Below, one piece after another: positions 1 to 5,912 of a stretch of 6,464 nt of DNA (positions are counted from its first letter, which is position 1; each line of letters opens with the position of its first letter). A model generated the notes under the pieces. That model was given only the letters and a program-made list of their open reading frames with translations, had not been told where the DNA came from and made no database searches. The stretch comes from Saprospirales bacterium. GTDB taxonomy: Bacteria; Bacteroidota; Bacteroidia; Chitinophagales; Saprospiraceae. Where the stretch lies: contig DLXL01000389.1 in the NCBI GenBank assembly GCA_003448025.1, positions 1 to 6,464 of the forward strand. The letters run 5' to 3'. A program made the translations under genes and the position numbers.

Positions 1-75
1 TGACACAGTTCAGTGAACAATCTCCGCGGGATGAAAACCCAGCAATAGTATTATGTCCCACATACACCAAGCCAC

Positions 76-240
76 CAAATGACCCAAATGACCTCTAAAT
101 GACTCTAAATTCCCCACAAATGTCCCCTAAATGACTCAAATGACCCCTAAATGACTCAAATGACCTCTAAATGACTCAAATGCCCCCTAAATGACTCAAA
201 TGACCTCTAAATGACTTAAATGACCTCTAAATGACTTAAC
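76..240. repeat. 20-bp tandem repeat array (AAATGAC heptamer, 9/11-bp alternation)
   Basis: Six copies in perfect 20-bp register fill 121-240, consensus TGACCYCTAAATGACTCAAA. A seventh copy with one inserted base lies at 89-109, and degenerate material extends back to about 76. Within each unit the heptamer AAATGAC occurs twice, so exact heptamers start at 77, 86, 97, 129, 138, 149, 158, 169, 189, 198, 209, 218 and 229, with single-base variants at 118 and 178. Spacing alternates strictly between 9 and 11 bp, apart from one break at 97-118. The last two units change CTCAAA to CTTAAA or CTTAAC. The array stops 13 bp before the arsN2 start. Every frame is full of stop codons, so it is not coding. 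Its role is unknown: repeated protein-binding sites, a leader element or simple slippage repeats are all possible. Confidence 0.95.
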
Positions 241-253
241 AACTCTTTTCACC

Positions 254-691
254 ATGAACATCCAAATTCAATCTGCTCAAACCCAACACAGAGCCGGGCT
301 GGAGATACTGTTAAGTGCCAATGCTTTACCGGTTTCTGATTTGCCTGCCTCGCTGAATGGTTTTTACCTGGCGCTGGATGGGGAAGCCGTTGTAGGTGCT
401 GCCGGCATGGAACATTGGGATAATGTTGGGCTGTTGCGATCAGTGGCGGTGGCAGAATCACACCGAAACCACCATATTGCCAGGCAACTGACAGATACCG
501 TCCTCTCGCATGCGCGCAAGGCGCAGGTGCAGGAGATATACCTGATCACCAATACCGCCGACCGCTATTTTGAAAAATATGGCTTTCAAAGGGTGGATCG
601 CTCGGAAGTTCCTGAATCAATTGCCCAAACCGAACAATTCGCCGGCCTTTGTCCGTCGTCTGCGGTAGTGATGAAAATGACACTGCGTTGA
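254..691 (+). CDS. arsN2: ArsN2-type GNAT N-acetyltransferase (arsenic cluster)
   Basis: A cytoplasmic 145-residue single-domain GNAT protein. The GNAT core is visible: the beta4/alpha3 segment LLRSVAVAESHR (about 60-71) with the acetyl-CoA loop following, then beta5 EIYLIT (94-99) and the typical YFEKYGFQRVDR (105-116). The C-terminal signature FAGLCPSSAVVM (129-140), with VPESI just before it, is what I associate with the ArsN2 group of arsenic-cluster acetyltransferases, and the arsC and ACR3 genes downstream agree. Its substrate is not established; the related ArsN1 proteins acetylate organoarsenicals or phosphinothricin-like compounds, but that should not be transferred directly. The acetyl-CoA loop, normally R/Q-x-x-G-x-G/A, reads R71-N-H-H-I-A76, with His74 in place of the first Gly. 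The ATG at 254 gives a normal family N terminus; no Shine-Dalgarno is visible. The receptor gene begins 7 nt downstream. Confidence 0.85.
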   Translation: MNIQIQSAQTQHRAGLEILLSANALPVSDLPASLNGFYLALDGEAVVGAAGMEHWDNVGLLRSVAVAESHRNHHIARQLTDTVLSHARKAQVQEIYLITNTADRYFEKYGFQRVDRSEVPESIAQTEQFAGLCPSSAVVMKMTLR

Positions 692-698
692 AAAAATT

Positions 699-2969
699 AT
701 GATTAGAAAACCAACTTTAGCCTTTCTGGCGGTCCTCCTGCTGACGACTGCCTCCCTTCGAGCCCAATATTTCTATGGTCAGGTAACCGACCAAAAAGAA
801 GTACCCCTTCCTGGCGCAACGGTAGCCTGGGCGGGCACTTCCATTGGCGCCTGAACCGACGAAAAAGGGGAATTTGCCCTTCCATTGCCTTCAGACACCA
901 CCCTTGGCAGTTGGGCAATTGCTGCTATTTACGGACCGGCGCGCGATACTTTCCGCATCGACGACTTGAAAAGCTACTGGTCGCTGATGATGTCGGCTGA
1001 AGTGACACTTAAGGAAGTGACCATTCAGGATGAGGTAACAGGCGCGTACATTTCTGTTTTACAACCGATAAAAACAGAAATCATCAACCGCGCGGAGCTT
1101 CGCAAAGCGGCTTGCTGCGATCTGGCAGGCTGTTTTGAAACACAGAGCACCGTTCAGCCCACCACCACCAACATACTCACCAATGCCCGGGAATTGCGCA
1201 TTTTGGGATTGAGCGGCGTGTACAACCAGGTGCTGGTGGATGGATTGCCCCTCATTCAGGGACTCACCTATACCTACGGCACCGGCACCATACCAGGCAG
1301 TATGCTGGAGAATATCTGGGTGGTTAAAGGCGCCAATTCCGTGTTGCAGGGATATGAAAGTATGGTGGGGCAAATCACCGTATTCCCACGGGAAGGCGGT
1401 ATTGCCGAACCTGTTACGGCAGATATGCTGGTCAACAGTTTTGGCGAAAAACACCTGAATGCTGCATTTGCAGCCAAAAAAAGCAAATGGACCAACTATC
1501 TCGCCCTGCATGCCTCACTGCCTGGCAGCAGATGGGACCGGGATGGGGATACCTTTATGGACCTGCCCTTGCTTACCCGTTATTCCGGGTACAATAAATG
1601 GCGCTACCGAAAAGAAAACGAAGATGGTTTCAGCGCCTTTATCGGCGCCCGGTACGTTCAGGAGGAACGAATAGGCGGCCAAACCACCTTCCAACCTAAA
1701 ACCGATGAAGGCACCCTGAATGCCTACGGGCAAACGGTACGGTTCAGCCAGCCGGAAATATTTACCAAAGCAGGCTGGCGGTTTGATGCCAACCGAAAAA
1801 TTAGCCTGTTGAGTTCTTTGGTGACACAAGACCAAAACTCCTGGTTTGGGCTTGCCCGTTACGATGCCCGGCAACGCCATGCTTATGCCAACTTGCAATA
1901 CGAGTTGTTTTGGGGCAAAAACAAGGATCAGGACCTGAAAACAGGCCTTAGTTTCCGCCACTTTCTCCTGAACGAAGACATTGGTTTCTCTGCTGCCGAC
2001 ACCCTCGGGCGCAGTTTCGCAGGCCGTTACTACCGGGAAGAAAACATCCCGGGTTTATTTGCCGAAAACACCTTTCACTTCCGCGATGACCGCTGGATAT
2101 GGGTAGCTGGGCTCCGAGCCGACCGGCATCAGACCTTCGGATGGTTCGTGACGCCGCGTACCATGCTGCGCTTCAATCCCAACCCCAACCTGGATATCAG
2201 AGCCAGCATAGGATCCGGTTGGAGAACGGTGCAGCTGTTCCCAGAGAATATTGGCTTGCTGGTGGGTAGCCGCGACATCCTTTTTGCCGAAAACCTGCGT
2301 CCGGAACGCGCCTGGAATGCCGGCGTGAACATTACCCGTCGATTTAAGACCGGCGAAATGAACTGGACCATGACCACTGATGTATACCATACCCGGTTCC
2401 AGAACCAGTTTTTTCCGGATTACGACACCAACCCCAACCTGGCCATCATCGCCAATTACACAGGCATTTCACACAGTAACGGCGTTCAGGTAGAGTTGAG
2501 CACTGCCTGGAGCCGACGACTTGAGCTGCGCGCTGCTTATAACTTCCTGGATGTTTACCGGCGGGAAAACGGCGAAAAAGTATTGCTCCCCTTCAATCCA
2601 AGGCATAAGGTATTGGGCGTAGCCACCTTTCGCACACCGGGCGAGCGCTGGCAGTTCGATACCAATGTGCACTGGTATGGCAAGCAGCGGCTACCGGATA
2701 CAAGTTTGAATCCTGAAAACCTGCAGCGCCCCGACCAATCAGACGCCTATGCCGTTGCCGGAGTACAGATACGTCGGGCCCTGAAAAGATTCGATTTGTT
2801 CGCCGGTTGCGAAAACCTGTTTGATTTCCGGCAGCGCCGACCCATTCTGGGCTGGGAACAGCCTTTTGCCCGTGGATTCGACCCATCCTTTGCCTGGGGA
2901 CCTACACGGGGGCGCGAGTTCTATGTGGGATTCAACTTTAAACTTGAAAAGAAAAATGAGCAAAACTGA
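699..2969 (+). CDS. TonB-dependent outer-membrane receptor, interrupted by in-frame TGA at codon 52
   Basis: The complete reading frame from ATG 699 is 756 codons plus stop, normal for a Bacteroidota TonB-dependent receptor. It starts with a signal peptide (basic MIRK, hydrophobic LAFLAVLLLTTASL, likely cleavage after residue 22, SLRA/Q). A carboxypeptidase-regulatory-like domain follows (about 26-110, VTDQKEVPLPGATV then TDEKGEFALP). The plug domain (about 122-232) contains KAACCDLAGCFET, LGLSGVYNQVLVDG and KGANSVLQGYESMVGQI, and a 22-strand-type beta barrel runs to the C terminus, GREFYVGFNFKL. Codon 52 (852-854) is TGA, so ordinary translation would yield only a 51-residue exported stub. 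An open frame resumes at TTG 885 (694 residues) or ATG 987 but lacks the signal peptide and could not reach the outer membrane. Past the TGA the frame is clean to 2969. The gene lies 7 nt after arsN2 and overlaps the DinB gene by 14 nt. The substrate is unknown; an arsenic-linked cargo is inference from position. Confidence 0.88.
852..854 (+). other. In-frame TGA inside the receptor gene
   Basis: The TGA is in phase with ATG 699 and with the 694-residue frame downstream. It falls in the carboxypeptidase-regulatory-like domain, between TSIGA and TDEKGEFALP, where relatives have an ordinary residue in a loop. One substitution from TGG, CGA, GGA or TCA would create it. Five other genes in this window end naturally in TGA, so TGA is unlikely to be reassigned here. 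A real nonsense allele and a single-base read or assembly error are both compatible. Confidence 0.9.
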
Positions 2970-3408
2970 ACTCATGCTTAGCCTGTGGGAAGAAGGTCGT
3001 ACCCGACTCACCAAATTACTATCCGACATTACCCCGGCTGATCTTTCCCGACGACTGCACCCACAGTCCAACTCACTGGGATGGCTGCTCCGGCACATCG
3101 GCGAAGTAGAGCACCTTTTTGCCAAAAACGTATTTGGCGAACCTATTGAAGTACGGGCTTCCACCATTGGTCCAATGGCCAAAGACCTGGGCCGTTTCAC
3201 CGATTTGGATGCACTGATTGCCTATTTGGACGAGGCACACGGCGTGCTTCGATCTGCTTTTGAGAAGCAAAATGAGGCCGATTGGGAGACGTATATTGAA
3301 ACGAAAGAATTCGGCAGAAAGACCAAGGCAGAAGCCCTGGCACGGATCACCACCCATACAGCCTGGCACAGCGGACAGATTATCCTGATTTTGAAATATG
3401 GGGCCTGA
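2956..3408 (+). CDS. DinB-family (DinB_2-like) four-helix protein with His triad
   Basis: A 150-residue, mainly helical cytoplasmic protein. The DinB-fold signature is a metal-binding His triad: His47 in LLRHIGEVEH, and His134 and His138 in THTAWHSGQI near the C terminus. Length and the final helix QIILILKYG fit the family. DinB-fold enzymes include bacillithiol-, mycothiol- and glutathione-dependent S-transferases and isomerases, but many members are uncharacterised, so a thiol-transferase role is inference. I chose ATG 2956, which overlaps the receptor gene's end by 14 nt. A longer in-frame start at 2821 would add 45 residues with no DinB character, read from receptor coding sequence in another frame. 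ATG 2974 is a possible shorter start. The position between receptor and arsC suggests co-transcription with the arsenic genes. Confidence 0.85.
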   Translation: MSKTELMLSLWEEGRTRLTKLLSDITPADLSRRLHPQSNSLGWLLRHIGEVEHLFAKNVFGEPIEVRASTIGPMAKDLGRFTDLDALIAYLDEAHGVLRSAFEKQNEADWETYIETKEFGRKTKAEALARITTHTAWHSGQIILILKYGA

Positions 3409-3460
3409 CACAGAAGTGTGATTGATGGCACCCTGTTGACAACATACTTAATACCTTACA

Positions 3461-3880
3461 ATGAAAAAAATCCTTATTCTATGCACCGGCAACAGTTGCC
3501 GGAGTCAGATTGCAGAAGGCTATCTGCGTCATTTTGCCGGCAACCGTGCAGAAGTGTACAGTGCCGGTGTGGAAACACACGGAGTAAATCCCAGGGCTAT
3601 TGCCACCATGAAAGAAGACGGGATCGATATCTCCGGGCACACCTCCAATCACGTGGATGAATACCGCGATATTGACTTTGACTATGTGATCACCGTATGC
3701 GACAATGCCCGTGAGCGGTGTCCTTATTTCCCTACCAAGGCACAGAAATTCCACTACAATTTCCCGGATCCTGCCAAGGCCACCGGAACGGAAGAGGCCA
3801 TCATGGCCGAATTTCGGGCAGTCCGCGAGATGATCAAATCCTATTGTGAGCAATTTGTTGCAGAACATTTAAGCGCCTGA
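3461..3880 (+). CDS. arsC: Arsenate reductase ArsC, thioredoxin-coupled low-MW phosphatase type
   Basis: Reduces arsenate to arsenite in the cytoplasm for export by the ACR3 pump encoded 3 nt downstream. The 139-residue length is typical. The N-terminal phosphatase-like P-loop C8-T-G-N-S-C-R14-S follows a beta strand KKILIL. The redox pair lies in ITVC80DNARERC87P, and the general-acid loop in FPD103PA. The spacing C8...C80...C87 equals that of the Cys10/Cys82/Cys89 triad of the well-studied Staphylococcus aureus pI258 ArsC, so the three-cysteine relay ending in a disulfide reduced by thioredoxin should work. These features separate it from glutaredoxin-dependent ArsC and from true protein-tyrosine phosphatases. 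The ATG at 3461 lies immediately before the strand leading to the P-loop, so little is missing. The 52-nt gap after the DinB gene is the largest in the cluster; I see no convincing promoter in it. Confidence 0.96.
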   Translation: MKKILILCTGNSCRSQIAEGYLRHFAGNRAEVYSAGVETHGVNPRAIATMKEDGIDISGHTSNHVDEYRDIDFDYVITVCDNARERCPYFPTKAQKFHYNFPDPAKATGTEEAIMAEFRAVREMIKSYCEQFVAEHLSA

Positions 3881-3883
3881 ATC

Positions 3884-4945
3884 ATGAACGAAACGGTTAC
3901 AAATCCTCCAAAGCGTTTGGGGTTCCTGGATCGCTATCTTACACTCTGGATTTTCGGGGCTATGTTTTTAGGGGTCGCCATTGGCTATTTCCTGCCGGGC
4001 ACTGCCGACTTTATCAATCAATTTCAAAGCGGGACCACCAACATCCCTATTGCCATTGGCCTGATTCTGATGATGTATCCGCCTTTGGCCAAGGTGAAGT
4101 ATGAGGAACTTTCCGGGGTATTCAAAAACACCCGGATACTGGGCCTTTCCCTGGTACAAAACTGGCTGATCGGGCCGGTATTGATGTTCCTTCTCGCAGT
4201 TGTTTTTTTGCGTGATCAGCCGGAATATATGGTTGGGCTGATCATGATCGGCATTGCACGCTGTATCGCCATGGTGATCGTATGGAATGATCTGGCACGC
4301 GGCGACAACGAATATGTAGCCGGGCTGGTAGCCTTCAACAGCATTTTCCAGGTGTTGTTTTACAGTGTATATGCCTGGTTTTTCGTGACGATTCTCCCTC
4401 CCTGGTTTGGCATCAGCGGGGTAGAAGTGAATGTCAGCATTGGCCAGATTGCGGAAAGCGTATTCATTTACCTGGGCATTCCCTTTTTGGCCGGCATGAT
4501 CACGCGTTATGTGTTGATCAAAAGCAAAGGGCGCGAATGGTATCAAAAAGAATTCATTCCAAGGAGCAGCCCGATCACCCTTGTGTCGCTGCTATTCACC
4601 ATCGTTGTCATGTTCAGTTATAAGGGGAGCCTTATCGTTCAGATCCCGCTCGATGTGGTGCGAATTGCCATTCCGCTGGTGCTGTATTTTGTCATCATGT
4701 TTTTCAGCGCCTTTTTCCTGGCCAAACGTGCCGGAGCCGACTATCCCAAGAGCACTTCCCTGGCCTTTACTGCGGCAGGTAACAACTTTGAGCTGGGGAT
4801 TGCGGTAGCTATTGCCGTTTTCGGCATCAACTCCGGAGTAGCATTTGCAGCTGTGATTGGACCACTGATCGAGGTTCCTGTGCTCATTCTGTTAGTCAAC
4901 GTAGCCCTGAAGCAGCAAAAAAAGTTCCAACATACCCAGTCCTAA
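3884..4945 (+). CDS. acr3: ACR3-family arsenite efflux permease
   Basis: Inner-membrane arsenite exporter of the ACR3 (bile/arsenite/riboflavin transporter) superfamily, the output step of the pathway fed by ArsC. The 353 residues form about ten hydrophobic helices, beginning [21 protein letters not shown]. Diagnostic motifs are present: [13 protein letters not shown] (64-76), the essential cysteine in GIARC127[11 protein letters not shown], and the conserved glutamate in AAGNNFE303LGIAVAI, both known to be required in characterised ACR3 proteins. [16 protein letters not shown] forms the last helix, and the tail is short and basic. These motifs distinguish it from ArsB. Translation starts 3 nt after the arsC stop, so the two are almost certainly coupled. 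The gene ends in TAA. No ArsA-like ATPase is present, so export should be driven by the proton motive force. Confidence 0.97.
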   Translation: MNETVTNPPKRLGFLDRYLTLWIFGAMFLGVAIGYFLPGTADFINQFQSGTTNIPIAIGLILMMYPPLAKVKYEELSGVFKNTRILGLSLVQNWLIGPVLMFLLAVVFLRDQPEYMVGLIMIGIARCIAMVIVWNDLARGDNEYVAGLVAFNSIFQVLFYSVYAWFFVTILPPWFGISGVEVNVSIGQIAESVFIYLGIPFLAGMITRYVLIKSKGREWYQKEFIPRSSPITLVSLLFTIVVMFSYKGSLIVQIPLDVVRIAIPLVLYFVIMFFSAFFLAKRAGADYPKSTSLAFTAAGNNFELGIAVAIAVFGINSGVAFAAVIGPLIEVPVLILLVNVALKQQKKFQHTQS

Positions 4946-4961
4946 AACTTGTATTGGATCG

Positions 4962-4977
4962 CCTGGAATCATCCAGG
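4962..4977 (+). terminator. Possible terminator hairpin after ACR3
   Basis: CCTGGA (4962-4967) and TCCAGG (4972-4977) form a 6-bp perfect stem with a 4-nt loop, 16 bp after the ACR3 stop. It is followed by TGTATTCTTGTTAATT, which is T-rich but not a clean T-run. This is the best candidate for the end of the arsenic transcript, though weak as an intrinsic terminator. Confidence 0.4.
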
Positions 4978-5077
4978 TGTATTCTTGTTAATTGGGAAAA
5001 GTGGCCAGAGCCGTAGAAGGATGCTTATGCGAGGCGTTTAGGCCGGAAAAAATCCTGTAAAGAAGAAGATGAATCAC

Positions 5078-5113
5078 CGCTTGCCTTATTCAGGCATAAC
5101 CTGAATACAAGCG
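5078..5113. repeat. Inverted repeat / long stem-loop with 3-nt bulge
   Basis: CGCTTG (5078-5083) pairs with CAAGCG (5108-5113), and TATTCAGG (5087-5094) with CCTGAATA (5100-5107), leaving loop CATAA and a 3-nt bulge CCT on the left arm only. That gives 14 perfect pairs in 36 nt. It lies between convergent genes and lacks a T-run on either strand. It may help end transcription from either side or protect a 3' end. Confidence 0.75.
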
Positions 5114-5116
5114 ATC

Positions 5117-5175
5117 CTTTCACCGCGAAGGCGCAGAGGAACAACTCTGCGCCTTCGCTTTCTTTGCGGTGAAAG
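5117..5175. repeat. Strong palindromic element (CACCGC...GAAGGCGCAGAG type)
   Basis: The inner arms GCGAAGGCGCAGAG (5125-5138) and CTCTGCGCCTTCGC (5145-5158) are a perfect 14-bp stem with loop GAACAA. The outer arms CTTTCACC (5117-5124) and GGTGAAAG (5168-5175) add 8 bp; the 9 nt TTTCTTTGC lie unpaired on the right side. GCGGTGAAAG can also pair with CTTTCACCGC as an alternative. The element starts 4 bp after the previous stem-loop and ends 11 bp before the stop of the minus-strand gene. The wording, with 'caccgc', 'gcgcagag' and 'tgcggtga', resembles dispersed intergenic palindromes I remember from many environmental bacteria. It is probably a mobile or REP-like repeat that may also act as a bidirectional terminator. 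Confidence 0.8.
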
Positions 5176-5186
5176 AATCCCCCTAT

Positions 5187-5570
5187 TCACATCCATTTTG
5201 AAAGGAAACGAATCAGTTCAGCGCGAAGTTCGTTGAATATTTTTTCGAACATCTCCACCCTATCGCGTTGTTCCGGGTGATCAGGAAATTTTTGGTGGTC
5301 TATAGCCGTAGGGTTCTGTTTAACCGCAGCTTCCAGTTGCGACTCATGTTCTCTGATGTCGTGATTCAGGATATCAATTTGCTCCTTTTGGATTATGAGT
5401 TGATTTTGAAACCTTTCCACCAGTGCAAGCACTTCATGACCCGTATTTTTCTGTGCTATTTCTGAAATACGGTGCTGCATTATCGTAAGCTCATCTTTGT
5501 AAAACAGCAGTTTGTTCAGCCAGGTCTTGTGTTCTTCGTGCAGCTGATAAATTGACTTTTTCCTGTCCAT
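5187..5570 (-). CDS. Small probable coiled-coil protein of unknown function
   Basis: I do not recognise a named family. The 127-residue product is highly charged and almost wholly helical: about residues 5-85 carry heptad-like hydrophobic spacing (LHEEHKTWLNKLLFYKDEL, then helices ending HDIREHESQLEAAV). A proline-containing break (87-100, NPTAIDHQKFPDHPEQ) precedes a final helix ending LIRFLSKWM. There is no signal peptide, membrane helix or cysteine, so it is probably cytoplasmic. ATG 5570 is the only good start, and upstream bases show no Shine-Dalgarno. The gene is convergent with the ACR3 gene and divergent from the sigma factor gene, so it stands alone and is not part of the arsenic unit. 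The helix-rich composition and lack of a better frame on the other strand support it as real. Its job cannot be told from context. Confidence 0.7.
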   Translation of the reverse strand: MDRKKSIYQLHEEHKTWLNKLLFYKDELTIMQHRISEIAQKNTGHEVLALVERFQNQLIIQKEQIDILNHDIREHESQLEAAVKQNPTAIDHQKFPDHPEQRDRVEMFEKIFNELRAELIRFLSKWM

Positions 5571-5900
5571 ATTGTTGGAAATTTAGTGTGTGATTTAGAG
5601 CATGTTGAGGATTTTCTAATGGAGGTAAAAACCTGGGCGTTTTTAACCTGGTGAGAAAATCACCACCATGTTCAACCCCACAAACGTCTTGCGATTAGCC
5701 TTACCGAATGCTGACGGGTATCATCACAGCTAATGATTTCCAGTTTACCGCGCTCTGACGCAGCCTTCCACAGGCATTCGATTAAAATTGCATATCCGGA
5801 AAAATGCCCTAAAATTGCGACGCGATTAGCTGCTCAGCGCATTTTTTCAGTTATAGCTATCCTATTGTGCAACCTTCAAATTTAACACTTGTCCATATAA
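5571..5900. other. Divergent intergenic region, no gene
   Basis: These 330 bases lie between two genes transcribed away from each other, so promoters for both should be here, but I find no clean match to the Bacteroidota TTTG / TAnnTTTG pattern on either strand. Besides the palindrome at 5604-5676, it holds the direct repeats GCGATTAGC (5691-5699 and 5822-5830) and TAAAATTGC (5783-5791 and 5810-5818). No coding frame of credible length is present. Confidence 0.6.
5604..5676. repeat. 73-bp imperfect palindrome with alternative hairpins
   Basis: Three nested arm pairs share one centre: GTTGA (5604-5608) with TCAAC (5672-5676), GATTTTCT (5610-5617) with AGAAAATC (5654-5661), and AGGTAAAAAC (5623-5632) with GTTTTTAACCT (5639-5649, one bulged A) around loop CTGGGC. 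A second, local hairpin TGGTGA (5649-5654)/TCACCA (5660-5665) with loop GAAAA uses bases of the middle arm, so the two folds exclude each other. The element starts 34 bp upstream of the minus-strand gene, where it could be leader RNA, and lies about 230 bp upstream of the sigma gene. It could equally be a small mobile palindrome. Confidence 0.65.
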
Positions 5901-5912
5901 ATGACTAACAAC
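5898..5912 (+). repeat. Single copy of the arsN2-upstream repeat end at the sigma gene start
   Basis: TAAATGACTAACAAC abuts ATG 5913. The array at the other end of the window ends with TAAATGACTTAACAAC (228-243), which is the same but for one extra T and lies 10 bp before the arsN2 ATG. The match is 15 bases with one indel. Confidence 0.7.

Larger units (their letters stand above)
4946..5186. other. Convergent intergenic region, no gene
   Basis: These 241 bases separate the 3' end of the ACR3 gene from the 3' end of the minus-strand gene. I see no coding sequence longer than a few codons and no RNA gene. The content is the three stem-loops listed separately; about 100 bases (4978-5077) between the first and second show nothing recognisable. 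Confidence 0.7.

Noticed and set aside
1..75. An upstream gene end or an arsR promoter in the first bases
   Set aside because: Only 75 bases are available, with no recognisable peptide or promoter motif.
76..240. CRISPR array
   Set aside because: Units are only 20 bp, there are no unique spacers between repeats, and no cas genes are nearby.
852..854. TGA read as selenocysteine or as a sense codon
   Set aside because: Receptors have no conserved Cys/Sec at this loop, I see no supporting stem-loop, and five other genes here end in TGA at sensible C termini.
1059..1961. Minus-strand open frames opposite the receptor gene
   Set aside because: They are shadows of a well-supported coding region, with no recognisable protein features.
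2821..2955. Longer N terminus for the DinB protein from ATG 2821
   Set aside because: The extra 45 residues are receptor coding sequence read in another frame, show no DinB features and would give a 149-nt overlap; ATG 2956 gives a family-length protein.
3406..3413. TGACACAG here and at 1-8 as a shared element
   Set aside because: Eight bases recur by chance easily, and this copy includes the stop codon of the DinB gene.
3436..3441. TTGACA as a -35 box for arsC
   Set aside because: A 17-bp spacer would place the -10 at or past the arsC start codon, and this box is not the main Bacteroidota promoter type.
5668..5733. Tiny 21-codon reading frame in the divergent gap, with GGAGGT some 45 bp upstream
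   Set aside because: It is too short, the spacing to GGAGGT is far too great, and it lies partly in the palindrome.
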